Program-made: the position numbers and the translations under genes
Notes under the pieces: model-generated
Told to the model about the DNA's origin: nothing
The model's database searches: none
What the model saw: only the letters and a program-made list of their open reading frames with translations
Assembly (NCBI GenBank): GCA_036520615.1
Contig: DATDJI010000091.1
Coordinates: 113,750 to 177,749, forward strand
Origin: CAMCXE01 sp036520615
GTDB lineage: Bacteria; Pseudomonadota; Gammaproteobacteria; Pseudomonadales; Cellvibrionaceae
Length of the DNA stretch: 64,000 nucleotides
Direction: 5' to 3'
Part shown: positions 37,168 through 46,225 of the stretch, one piece after another
How the letters are laid out: every line of letters starts with the position of its first letter
Position numbering within the stretch: position 1 is the first letter of the stretch

Positions 37168-37908
37168 TTAATGGCCGAGATAAACTTCTTTGACTTTCGG
37201 ATCATTTTTGACTTTTTCCATAGAGCCTTCCGATAGCACTTTGCCTTGGTGCATTACCGTTACTCGATCGGCGATATCCTCAACAAACTGCATATCGTGC
37301 TCCACCACTAATACCGAATGATTTTTGGTAATGCGGTGCAATAATTCAGCGGTTTGTTTGCGCTCAGCAATGGACATACCCGCCACTGGTTCGTCCAACA
37401 TTAATAACTTCGGTTTTTGTATTAATAACATCCCGATCTCTAACCACTGTTTTTGCCCGTGGCTTAATAAACCGGCAGTTTTGTACAGGCTATCCTGTAA
37501 AAAAATGGTGGCTGCAGTTTCTTCGACGCTGGCAATTACCTCTGCATCGCGTTTAAATGCCAAGGCACCAAATACACTGTGGCCGCGTGGAAAAGAGATT
37601 TCCAAATTTTCAAATACGGTTAAATCATCGTAAATTGACGGGTTTTGGAATTTTCGGCCTACCCCTGCGTGCACAATTGAATGCTCACGCATGCGAGTAA
37701 GTTCTTTGCCGCGAAATTTAATCGAGCCTGCGGTGGACTTGGTTTTACCGCAAATTAAATCCAGCACTGTGGTTTTGCCTGCGCCATTGGGGCCGATAAT
37801 GACGCGAATTTCACCTTCATCCACATACAGAGATAAATCATTTACCGCTTTAAAACCATCAAACGAGACCGTTAAACCTTCTATGCTCAGTAAAAAATCA
37901 TTGCTCAT
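37168..37908 (-). CDS. urtD: urea/amide ABC transporter ATP-binding protein UrtD
   Basis: A 246-residue LivG-type ATPase, partner of UrtE. It has Walker A GPNGAGKTT, an atypical signature LLSHGQKQWLEIGMLL in place of LSGGQ, as is usual in UrtD, and Walker B LLMLDEPVAGM. Its ATG overlaps the UrtC stop codon by four bases, indicating translational coupling. Confidence 0.94.
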   Translation of the reverse strand: MSNDFLLSIEGLTVSFDGFKAVNDLSLYVDEGEIRVIIGPNGAGKTTVLDLICGKTKSTAGSIKFRGKELTRMREHSIVHAGVGRKFQNPSIYDDLTVFENLEISFPRGHSVFGALAFKRDAEVIASVEETAATIFLQDSLYKTAGLLSHGQKQWLEIGMLLIQKPKLLMLDEPVAGMSIAERKQTAELLHRITKNHSVLVVEHDMQFVEDIADRVTVMHQGKVLSEGSMEKVKNDPKVKEVYLGH

Positions 37909-39056
37909 AGTGAGGCCTCCTGATGAGCGCTATTAACGAGGGGCTTTGAGTCTCTTTGTTTGGACGTTGAGCTAATAAATTTTGCAAGTTTAGGAGCCAC
38001 ATAAACTTGATAAATGCCAGCCAAACCATTAGGAAATGCCATAACGACACCAATAAACAGGGCACCCATGGCGAAGAGCCATAATTCCGGAAAGGATTCT
38101 GAAAAAGCAGTTTTAGAAAAATTAATCAGAAGTGTTCCGTACACGGCGCCCAAAATTGACAATCTTCCTCCCACCGCACAGAAAATTACCATTTCAATGG
38201 ATGGCACTATGCCGACGAATGACGGCGACATAAATCCCACTTGCATGGTAAACATAGCGCCGCCAATGGCAGAAAATACAGCCGCTAAACAGAAAACGAA
38301 GATTTTAAAGTTGGCCACATCGTAGCCGGAAAAACGTACCCGATCTTCACGCTCGCGCATGGCTACTAATAAGCGGCCTAATTTACTAGTACGCACCCAC
38401 TGGGCTACGAATAAACACAGGAATAACAAGACTACGTTAACGTAATAAAGAATTTCTTTGGCATTGTCAGTGCGGATATCCCAGCCTTTAAATGAGCGCA
38501 AATCGGTAATGCCGTTCACACCGCCGGTATAACCCTGCTGACCAATAATTAAAATGGTTAATATTGAGGCCACGGCCTGAGTGATAATAGCGAAATACAC
38601 ACCACCCACCCGCCGTTTAAACATCGCCACGCCAATAATATAGGCAAATAGCGCAGGTAAAAAAATGATTGCAATGGCTGTAAGAGGAAAGCTATGGAAC
38701 GGCTCCCAAAATGCCGGCAGCGCGGTTATTTGGTTCCAATCCATAAAGTCGGGAATGCCGGGGGTAGATTGTATTTTTGTGCTTTCAGGGTCAGAGGATT
38801 CGAGCTTTAAAAACATCGCCATACAATAACCGCCGATGCCAAAAAAACAGCCCTGCCCGAGGCTTAAAATACCGCCATAGCCCCAACATAAAACCAGCCC
38901 CAATGCGACAAATGCATAGGTGAGGTATTTGCCAACCATATTTAAGCGAAAAGAATCTAACAATAAAGGGAAAACAATCAGCAGAATTGCTGCCAAAATC
39001 GCAAATCCAATCAGGTCATTTTTGGGCATTAAAGAGCGTACACTGGAAAAAGACAT
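37905..39056 (-). CDS. urtC: urea/amide ABC transporter permease UrtC
   Basis: A 383-residue inner-membrane permease of the LivM type with about ten hydrophobic segments. The family-typical stretch SLGQGCFFGIGGYCMAM is near residue 60, and the EAA-like loop GRLLVAMREREDRVRFSGYD is in the C-terminal half. The start is placed at ATG 39056, preceded by GAGGT, and not at the frame start 39119. It pairs with UrtB to form the transmembrane channel. Confidence 0.93.
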   Translation of the reverse strand: MSFSSVRSLMPKNDLIGFAILAAILLIVFPLLLDSFRLNMVGKYLTYAFVALGLVLCWGYGGILSLGQGCFFGIGGYCMAMFLKLESSDPESTKIQSTPGIPDFMDWNQITALPAFWEPFHSFPLTAIAIIFLPALFAYIIGVAMFKRRVGGVYFAIITQAVASILTILIIGQQGYTGGVNGITDLRSFKGWDIRTDNAKEILYYVNVVLLFLCLFVAQWVRTSKLGRLLVAMREREDRVRFSGYDVANFKIFVFCLAAVFSAIGGAMFTMQVGFMSPSFVGIVPSIEMVIFCAVGGRLSILGAVYGTLLINFSKTAFSESFPELWLFAMGALFIGVVMAFPNGLAGIYQVYVAPKLAKFISSTSKQRDSKPLVNSAHQEASL

Positions 39057-39187
39057 ACAAATACCTCGCGTGCAGAAAGCGGCTTTTAATTGCGGCCACC
39101 GAGCCTGTATAAATGGCAATTATCAATTTCGTCTAGAATGTTTCTATGTTTGAGTCGGTGATATTAGGCTGGAAGCATTTACCATTT

Positions 39188-40117
39188 TTAATGGTGGCGC
39201 ATGCGCAGGGAGAATAATCCTTGCGGCCGCAACATTAAAATAATCACAATCGCAAGCAGGGTTAGCACTTTAGACATAGAGCCACTCATAAAAAATTCCA
39301 TCGTGGATTGCGCCTGAGAAATGGTGAACGCCGAGGCGATAGTGCCTAATAAACTCGATGCGCCGCCAAATACCACCACTAAAAAAGTATCCACGATATA
39401 AAGCTGTCCGGAGGTGGGCCCGGTAGAGCCAATCATCGTAAAAGCGCTGCCGGCAACTCCTGCAATGGCGCAGCCGAGGGCGAATGTAAAGGCGTCTACT
39501 TTTTGCGTATTAATTCCGACTGCCGCAGCCATAGGGCGATTTTGCACAACGGCGCGCACTTGGCCACCGGTGCGTGAGCGGTACATCCAAAAATAAACGG
39601 CTAAAGAAATACACAGTGTTAGCACCATAACGAAAATGCCATTAATGGGAATTTCAATGGAGTCAGTAGGATGTAATGAGCCCATCATCCATTCGGGTAA
39701 AACCACGCCCACTTCCCGCGCGCCAAAAACTGAGCGATAGGTTTGCTGCATAATTAAACTCAATCCCCAGGTTGCCAATAAGGTATCCAAGGGCCGTTTA
39801 TATAAATGTCGAATCATCACTCGCTCAACCAGCAGGCCCAGAGCACCGGCGGCAAAAAATGCCACAATCATGGCGACAAAAAAGTAGGCGGAAAATAAAC
39901 TGGGTAAATAGGTAGAAAATAAATTGGACACCAAATAAGTGACGTAGGCGCCTAAAATCATAAACTCGCCGTGGGCCATATTAATAACGCCCATCTGGCC
40001 GAAAATAATGGCAAGACCTAAAGCCATTAATACAAAAACAGAAAATAAACTTAAGCCTGCAAACCCCTGCATGGCAAAAATCGACAATAATTCAGCTGTT
40101 GAATAATCACTAAACAT
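39188..40117 (-). CDS. urtB: urea/amide ABC transporter permease UrtB
   Basis: A 309-residue LivH-type permease with about eight hydrophobic segments, including FGQMGVINMAHGEFMILGAY near residue 40, which is characteristic of the family. Some UrtB proteins carry a long extracytoplasmic N-terminal extension; this one is the short form that starts almost directly at the first helix. It is separated from urtA by a strong hairpin, and from urtC by about 130 bases. Confidence 0.92.
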   Translation of the reverse strand: MFSDYSTAELLSIFAMQGFAGLSLFSVFVLMALGLAIIFGQMGVINMAHGEFMILGAYVTYLVSNLFSTYLPSLFSAYFFVAMIVAFFAAGALGLLVERVMIRHLYKRPLDTLLATWGLSLIMQQTYRSVFGAREVGVVLPEWMMGSLHPTDSIEIPINGIFVMVLTLCISLAVYFWMYRSRTGGQVRAVVQNRPMAAAVGINTQKVDAFTFALGCAIAGVAGSAFTMIGSTGPTSGQLYIVDTFLVVVFGGASSLLGTIASAFTISQAQSTMEFFMSGSMSKVLTLLAIVIILMLRPQGLFSLRMRHH

Positions 40118-40149
40118 ATACCACCTCGTAGAATATTCACGTACTCAGC

Positions 40150-40183
40150 AAAAAAATCGGGTGCAGGAGTGCCCTACACCCGA
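40150..40183 (-). terminator. attenuating terminator between urtA and urtB
   Basis: On the minus strand the 11-bp stem TCGGGTGTAGG / CCTGCACCCGA (one wobble pair) has a 5-base loop and is followed by seven T. Its position just after urtA fits the common design in which the binding-protein gene is expressed far above the membrane components. Confidence 0.85.
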
Positions 40184-40190
40184 ACAGGCT

Positions 40191-41468
40191 TTATTGATAG
40201 CCGACTGGGAAGGGGTTGGGTTCCATCAATTCTTTAGTTTCGTATACGACTTTGTATTGGCCGTCAGGTTGGGCAAGTCCGATACGGGTTTTAGACCAAA
40301 GGTGGTGGTTGGGGTGAATTTTCACATAGCCTTCTGGTGCGGTTTTAAGCTCTATATCTGGGGAGGCTTTTTTGATTTTATCTATATCAAAGGAGCCTGC
40401 CTTTTCAACCGCCGCTTTCCATAACCAAGGGCCTAAATAAGCCGCTTGAGTTACATCGCCGATGACCACGCTTGCACCCCATTTTTCTTTAAAGGCTTTT
40501 ACAAACGCTTTATTGTTGTCGTTATCGAGACTTTGGAAATATTTCATCGAGGCATAAGCGCCTGCGATATTTTCACCACCAATACCTTGGATTTCATCCT
40601 CGGTTACGGAAATAGTTAGCAGTGTTTGTTTGCTAAGATCAATCCCGGCGGCTTTTAATTGTTTATAAAAGGCTACGTTGGAGCCGCCCACAACAATCGC
40701 GTAAATCACATCAGGCTTTTTAAGTTTAATTTTGTTAATCACGGAGTTAAATTGTGTGTGCCCGAGTGGGTAATATTCTTCACCCACAACCGTTAAACCA
40801 TTTTTTTCGATATGCTTGCGGGCGATTTTATTTGAAGTGCGCGGCCAGATATAATCTGAACCGAGCAGATAAAATGTTTTAGCGCCTTTTTCTTTTACTA
40901 CCCAGTCAATACCCGCCAAAATTTGTTGGGTGGCTTCTTGTCCGGTATAAATTACGTTAGGCGACTGCTCAAGACCTTCATAAAAGGTAGGGTAGTAGAG
41001 CATACCGTTGTATTGTTCAAATACCGGTAATACCGCTTTACGTGATGCAGAAGTCCAGCAGCCAAAAACAGCGGCGGCCTTGTCATTGACTAATAATTTT
41101 TTGGATTTTTCTGCAAAGGTCGGCCAATCACTGGCGCCATCCTCTTGGATGGATTCAATTTTGCGCCCTAATACACCCCCTGCAGCGTTGATTTGTTCAA
41201 TGGCTAATTTTTCCGCCTGCACTGAGCCGGTTTCACTGATGGCCATGGTGCCGGTAACTGAGTGCAAAATACCTACTTTTACCGTTGAATCGGTAACCGC
41301 AAGCCCTGTGGTATTTACCTCGGCGGTGGTGGTGCCGGCTATGCTCATTGCAGAAAATAATGCACTGCTAATAAGAAGGGATATTTTTTTAAGGGTAGTA
41401 GTGGGTGAAAAATTTAGGCAGCAACGAGCGGGATTAGAAGGCGTTGGAGACGTGTTTTGACTAAACAT
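40191..41468 (-). CDS. urtA: urea/amide-binding periplasmic protein UrtA
   Basis: A 425-residue solute-binding protein of the Leu/Ile/Val-BP fold. The N-terminus has an export signal near residues 25-44 (LKKISLLISSALFSAMSIAG) after an unusually long polar leader. Mature sequence features VKVGILHSVTGTMAISETG and GAVFGCWTSASRK-like segments are typical of UrtA/FmdD proteins and line the ligand pocket. The gene heads the operon urtABCDE-fmdA and faces the divergent sensor kinase. Family members bind urea or short amides; the formamidase next door favours amides such as formamide. Confidence 0.93.
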   Translation of the reverse strand: MFSQNTSPTPSNPARCCLNFSPTTTLKKISLLISSALFSAMSIAGTTTAEVNTTGLAVTDSTVKVGILHSVTGTMAISETGSVQAEKLAIEQINAAGGVLGRKIESIQEDGASDWPTFAEKSKKLLVNDKAAAVFGCWTSASRKAVLPVFEQYNGMLYYPTFYEGLEQSPNVIYTGQEATQQILAGIDWVVKEKGAKTFYLLGSDYIWPRTSNKIARKHIEKNGLTVVGEEYYPLGHTQFNSVINKIKLKKPDVIYAIVVGGSNVAFYKQLKAAGIDLSKQTLLTISVTEDEIQGIGGENIAGAYASMKYFQSLDNDNNKAFVKAFKEKWGASVVIGDVTQAAYLGPWLWKAAVEKAGSFDIDKIKKASPDIELKTAPEGYVKIHPNHHLWSKTRIGLAQPDGQYKVVYETKELMEPNPFPVGYQ

Positions 41469-41939
41469 AATTAATCCTCAAAAGACCAGCGGGCAAAACG
41501 AGTGGCTATCTTTGACGAATTAAGTTGATTACACCATGCGCCAAATGTCGCAGGTATCTACGTCATTTACCCCAGGCGAGTTGGTTGCGGTTGGATTGAT
41601 TTTTGATAGGAGGTAAGAATTTATTTTTATTCTGAGCAAAATACGTGGGATATTGGCACGCGGCTAGCAATAGGTATTTACGCACTGCTGAAGATTTTTA
41701 GTAGAGCGCTTTGCAGTAAATATGCGCTTTTCTTAGCGATGAACCCTTATCTTTCTTCGGGATTTTTCTCTGATGTACTCCGAATACAATATCCAGTGAG
41801 TTTATATTTTCGATTGTTCATTGTGTTATGTCTGTAAAACAGCAATGTCATTTCTTATTTAGCGGTTTAGGTGTGAAAATCGTTACCATTTTTTCCACTG
41901 CCGCGCACTAAAAGCAGTCATCAGGCCGATGTAACCCGT
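41469..41939. other. 470-base divergent regulatory region
   Basis: This separates urtA (minus) from the sensor kinase (plus) and should hold control sites for both. A sigma-54-type promoter is visible at 41653-41669 on the plus strand. I could not recognise a sigma-54 promoter facing urtA, nor a clear NtrC site. Confidence 0.6.
41653..41669 (+). promoter_or_regulatory. sigma-54 (RpoN) promoter
   Basis: TTGGCACGCGGCTAGCA has GG and GC exactly ten bases apart, with TTGGCACG as in the consensus at -24 and TAGCA for TTGCA at -12. It points to the sensor kinase, with a start near 41681 and a leader of about 260 bases. A nitrogen-regulated promoter fits an amide-scavenging locus. Confidence 0.75.
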
Positions 41940-44900
41940 ATGAATGCACCACAACAGATCTTTAGAGTTCGCAGACAATATAACCAGTGGGTGAATAACC
42001 AAACGCTGGAAGACTATGCGTTGCGATTTACCGCTAAACACGCGCGTCGCTGGTCGCCCTTAAGTGTAGCCACTACGGCTTTAGGGGGCATTTCGTTTTT
42101 AGCGTTGGAAGCCATTGGCGCAGTTAATACGTTGAGTTTTGGTGTTGCCAATACGCTTATCGCGACGCTATGGGTCGCACTGATTATTTTTATCATGGGC
42201 ACGCCTATATGTTATTACGCTGCTAAATACGGCTTGGATATAGATTTGTTAACCCGTGGCGCAGGGTTTGGCTATTTGGGTTCCACCATTACGTCGTTAA
42301 TTTACGCCTCATTTACATTTATATTTTTTGCTTTAGAAGCAGCCATAATGGCTTTGGCACTTGAGCATTTACTGCATTTGCCGTTAATTATTGGCTACGT
42401 TGTCTGCTCGCTTGTGGTTATTCCATTGGTGACCTTCGGTATTACGCTTATCAGCCAGTTGCAAAAATTTACTCAGCCGCTTTGGATTATCCTGCAGCTG
42501 TTGCCTTTTATTGCATTATTTTCCACTCATGGCGATATTTTTGGCCAATGGGCGAATTATCCGGGTAATTCAGGCCGCGGCGAGGTGCGTATTATGTATT
42601 GGGGTGCGGCCGCCTCCGTGTTATTTGCACTGGTAGCGCAAATTGGCGAGCAAGTGGATTATTTGCGTTTTATGCCCGAGAAAACAGCGCAAAATCGCTG
42701 GCAGTGGTGGGGCAATTTAATACTTGCAGGCCCCGGTTGGATTTTATTAGGTGCGGCAAAAATTATTGCCGGCTCTTTATTGGCTTATTTAGCTATAGGC
42801 CATGGTTTAAGCCAAGTGGACGCCAGCGATCCTACGCATATGTATCGCATCGGATTTTCCTATCTCACCGATTCGCCTCAACTGGCGTTAATACTCGCGG
42901 CAAGTTTTGTTGTGGTATCGCAAATTAAAATTAATGTTACCAATGCATACGCAGGCTCAATTGCTTGGTCGAACTTTTTTTCCCGCCTAACCCATAGCCA
43001 TCCAGGCCGAGTTGTTTGGCTGATTTTCAATGTATTTATCTCCTTAGCATTAATGGAGTTAGGCATATATCAGGCGTTTGAAGCAACATTGGGTATTTAT
43101 GCGCTCATTGCATTAGCATGGCTGGGCAGTTTATTTGCTGATTTAGTGATTAATAAACCGCTGAAGCTTAGCCCGCAGCATATTGAATTTAAACGCGCCT
43201 ATTTATATTCGATTAATCCGGTCGGCGTAGGCAGTATGATTTTGGCAAGCGTTACCGGTGTTGCAAGTTATTTAGGTGTATTTGGGCCAGAAATTAAGGC
43301 CTGGGCGCCGTTTATAACGCTTGGCTGCACGCTGATAACGGTTCCCGCAATCGCATGGCTCACTCAGGGGCGTTATTATTTGGCCCGTGAAAATAATTCG
43401 CCCGCGGCTGCAGTTAGTAGTGTTTGTTGTATTTGCCAAAATACTTATGAGCCGGAAGATATTGCCCAATGCCCCGCTTACGCAGGGCCTATTTGCTCGC
43501 TGTGTTGTTCTCTGGATTCGCGCTGCAGTGATGCCTGTAAACCTAAGCACAATACGACGGAATTTTTACTGGCGCTCGCGCAAAAATATCTGCGCCGCAC
43601 AATCAACCCCGCTTTAGGTCGGCTAAGTGTACATTTTTTATCGCTATTTATTTTGCTGGGGATTGTAACCTCGGTGCTTTTGCATTTGGTCCTGTGGAAT
43701 TTACAACCCACATCGCCGGACACGCAGGTCCTGTTACAACAGACGCTACTGAAAGTATTTTTTATTCTTATGATTATCGCCGGTGTAATTATTTGGCTGG
43801 TGGTATTAGCCCACGAAAGCCGACAGGTCGCCCAGGACGAATCCCACCGACAAAACCGCTTATTATTAGAAGAAATTAGTGCCCACCGTGAAACCGATCA
43901 GCAACTGCAAAAAGCAAAAGAGCATGCAGAAGCTGCCAATAATGCCAAAAGCCGCTATTTAACGGGTATCAGTCATGAGTTGCGCACTCCATTAAATGCC
44001 ATTTTAGGTTACGCCCAATTACTCGAGCACGATAAGGAAATACCGTTAGCCAAGCGGGAAAAAATTGCCGTTATGCGCAATAGCAGTCAGCATCTTGAGG
44101 ATTTAATTGAAGGATTGCTGGATATTTCAAAAATAGAATCCGGCCGCCTGGATATCCGCCGGAATAAGGTTAATATCCGTGAATTACTGGAGCAGGTGGT
44201 ATCCTTATTTCGCTTACAAGCAGAAGGTAAAAATTTAGTTTTTATTTATCAGCTTACCAGTCCTTTGCCAGAACGGGTAATAACTGACGAACAGCGATTG
44301 CGGCAGATTTTAATCAATCTATTATCCAATGCCATTAAGTACACCCAGGAGGGCTATGTAAAACTACAGGTAAAATACCGTAATCAGGTCGCAGAATTTA
44401 GTGTGGAAGATTCAGGCGTAGGTATTGATGTAAACGATCGCGATATTATTTTTAAGCCCTTTGAGCGCATTCGCCGCCCCGGTGTGCCAAGTGTCACTGG
44501 CACAGGTCTTGGCCTTACGATTACGCGTTTATTGGTCGATATAATGGGCGGCGAAATAGAAGTCTCTGCAAATGTGCCGCGAGGTACGCGCTTTACCGTA
44601 TGGTTGATGTTATCGTCGGTGGTCAACACCGATCCTGTTCAAGCGCAAACGCCGCAACAACCATTAGGTTATTTGGGGGAGAAAAAAACTATTGTGGTGG
44701 TGGATGACGACCCTGCGCATAGAGGATTAATTGGCGATATTTTAATCCCGCTGGGATTTAACGTGGTGGAATGCGCCGATGCGGAAAGCCTTTTAAAGCT
44801 GCGCAGGCAATTAACGCCGGATATATTTTTATTAGATGTCAATTTACCGGGCATGCAGGGTTGGGAATTGGTCCATCATTTGCGGCATTATTTTCCGCAG

Positions 44901-45317
44901 ATACCGTTGATTATGTTGTCCGCTAACGTACACGAAGAGCAGGGGGCGGATTTAATCCACCCGTTGCATACCGCCTATTTATTAAAGCCGATAAAAATCG
45001 CCCATTTGCTGGATGTTCTGCAAAAGTCCTTGGCGATTGAATGGCTTTATACACCTGAAGATTTAAATAGCGTAAAGCCTGCGCAGGCAGTGAGCACAAC
45101 TTCCTTGCTGCTGGATGCTACGCAATTAGAAAAAACTGCGCAAATAGAACAAGCCATTGAGTGGGCCAAAGATGGCTATTTTAGCGCGTTAAAAAATTTA
45201 TTTAATACCTGGGAGGAACAATTAGGGGCGGATAATCCCCATACGCCCCTGCTAAAAACTATGCTGCATGCCATGCAGTTTAATCGCATTATTGATTATT
45301 TAAGTGAATATGTATGA
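41940..45317 (+). CDS. hybrid sensor histidine kinase with NCS1-transporter-like sensor and Cys cluster
   Basis: A 1,125-residue inner-membrane protein in five parts. Residues 1-480 form about 12 helices like NCS1 nucleobase/allantoin permeases (start RQYNQWVNNQTLEDYALRFT). Residues about 495-540 hold a dense cysteine cluster (CCICQ, CPAYAGPICSLCCSLDSRC), probably a metal site. Two more helices follow at about 560-630. The kinase core has phospho-acceptor His near 679 (SHELRTPLNAILGYAQLL), the N box NLLSNAIKYT and G box GTGLGLTITRLL. A receiver domain begins near 918 with phospho-Asp in LLDVNLPGM, followed by an Hpt-like tail. The layout recalls CbrA, where an SSS transporter domain is joined to a kinase, so ligand binding or transport may gate the kinase. 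The stop codon overlaps the next start by four bases. Confidence 0.9.
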   Translation: MNAPQQIFRVRRQYNQWVNNQTLEDYALRFTAKHARRWSPLSVATTALGGISFLALEAIGAVNTLSFGVANTLIATLWVALIIFIMGTPICYYAAKYGLDIDLLTRGAGFGYLGSTITSLIYASFTFIFFALEAAIMALALEHLLHLPLIIGYVVCSLVVIPLVTFGITLISQLQKFTQPLWIILQLLPFIALFSTHGDIFGQWANYPGNSGRGEVRIMYWGAAASVLFALVAQIGEQVDYLRFMPEKTAQNRWQWWGNLILAGPGWILLGAAKIIAGSLLAYLAIGHGLSQVDASDPTHMYRIGFSYLTDSPQLALILAASFVVVSQIKINVTNAYAGSIAWSNFFSRLTHSHPGRVVWLIFNVFISLALMELGIYQAFEATLGIYALIALAWLGSLFADLVINKPLKLSPQHIEFKRAYLYSINPVGVGSMILASVTGVASYLGVFGPEIKAWAPFITLGCTLITVPAIAWLTQGRYYLARENNSPAAAVSSVCCICQNTYEPEDIAQCPAYAGPICSLCCSLDSRCSDACKPKHNTTEFLLALAQKYLRRTINPALGRLSVHFLSLFILLGIVTSVLLHLVLWNLQPTSPDTQVLLQQTLLKVFFILMIIAGVIIWLVVLAHESRQVAQDESHRQNRLLLEEISAHRETDQQLQKAKEHAEAANNAKSRYLTGISHELRTPLNAILGYAQLLEHDKEIPLAKREKIAVMRNSSQHLEDLIEGLLDISKIESGRLDIRRNKVNIRELLEQVVSLFRLQAEGKNLVFIYQLTSPLPERVITDEQRLRQILINLLSNAIKYTQEGYVKLQVKYRNQVAEFSVEDSGVGIDVNDRDIIFKPFERIRRPGVPSVTGTGLGLTITRLLVDIMGGEIEVSANVPRGTRFTVWLMLSSVVNTDPVQAQTPQQPLGYLGEKKTIVVVDDDPAHRGLIGDILIPLGFNVVECADAESLLKLRRQLTPDIFLLDVNLPGMQGWELVHHLRHYFPQIPLIMLSANVHEEQGADLIHPLHTAYLLKPIKIAHLLDVLQKSLAIEWLYTPEDLNSVKPAQAVSTTSLLLDATQLEKTAQIEQAIEWAKDGYFSALKNLFNTWEEQLGADNPHTPLLKTMLHAMQFNRIIDYLSEYV

Positions 45318-46225
45318 AAGCGCCAGAATTAACCGGCCCCTGTGTATTAGTTGTTGATGATTCAGCGGATACCCTCGCTATGCTCAATGACACCCTAGAG
45401 CAAGCAGGTATGAATTGTTTATTGGCATTGGATGCTAAACAAGCACTGTCTATTGCTTCGCGTATGTTGCCGGATATTATTTTAGTTGATGCCATCATGC
45501 CCAATACCAGTGGCTTTGATTTGTGTTTGCAATTGAAACATGAACGTGAACTGCACGATATCCCAGTAATATTTATGACCGGCCTTAACGATGCAGAAAG
45601 CTTAGTAAAAGCATTTTCTGTGGGCGCTGCGGATTTTATTACCAAACCGATTAATACTGCCGAATTAATTGCCCGCATGCGTGTGCATATTGCCAATACG
45701 CGGATTCGCCAAAGTGCTCAGTCGGCATTGGACCAGGCTGGGCATTATGTGTTTGCTGTAGATAAAAGCGGTGTGCTCTTGTGGAGCACACCGTTGGTAA
45801 ATCAGCTGTTACAGCAAGCAGGCGTGGATGATAGTTGGATAAACCTTCAATTGCCGCAACAGTTAAAAATATGGTTTACACATAATCCTATGCAAGGCAA
45901 TGCGATAAATTTAGTCACGCCGGAGCGCGGCTTCAATTTAATGTTGCTAGGCCATAGCGGCCCAAGCGAAATACTTCTGCGTTTAATGCCCAACCAGGGC
46001 CTAGATGAGTCGCATTTATTGCGGGAAAATTTGCAGCTTACGCAAAGGGAGGCTGATGTTTTGCTATGGATTAGCCGAGGTAAAACTAATCGTGAAATGG
46101 CGCAGATTTTAGAAATCAGCCCGCGCACGATTAATAAACATTTAGAACAAGTGTTTAAAAAATTGCAGGTCGATAATCGCACCTGTGCCGCGAGAGTAGC
46201 GTTAGAAATTTTTGCGCAAAAATAG
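45314..46225 (+). CDS. LuxR-type response regulator, partner of the NCS1-kinase
   Basis: A 303-residue regulator. The N-terminal receiver has D-D near residue 15, phospho-acceptor in IILVDAIMPNTSGF, a threonine in FMTGL and lysine in ITKPI. The middle is a PAS-like linker. The C-terminal helix-turn-helix is of the LuxR/FixJ type (LTQREADVLLWISRGKTNRE, then SPRTINKHLEQVFKKL). Four-base overlap with the kinase gene implies coupled translation and a cognate pair. Divergent placement against urtA makes the urt-fmd operon the most likely target. Confidence 0.92.
   Translation: MKAPELTGPCVLVVDDSADTLAMLNDTLEQAGMNCLLALDAKQALSIASRMLPDIILVDAIMPNTSGFDLCLQLKHERELHDIPVIFMTGLNDAESLVKAFSVGAADFITKPINTAELIARMRVHIANTRIRQSAQSALDQAGHYVFAVDKSGVLLWSTPLVNQLLQQAGVDDSWINLQLPQQLKIWFTHNPMQGNAINLVTPERGFNLMLLGHSGPSEILLRLMPNQGLDESHLLRENLQLTQREADVLLWISRGKTNREMAQILEISPRTINKHLEQVFKKLQVDNRTCAARVALEIFAQK

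Noticed and set aside
41535..41560. NtrC site near the urtA promoter
   Set aside because: TGCGCC-N4-TCGCA is only loosely symmetrical and one base short of the usual spacing.
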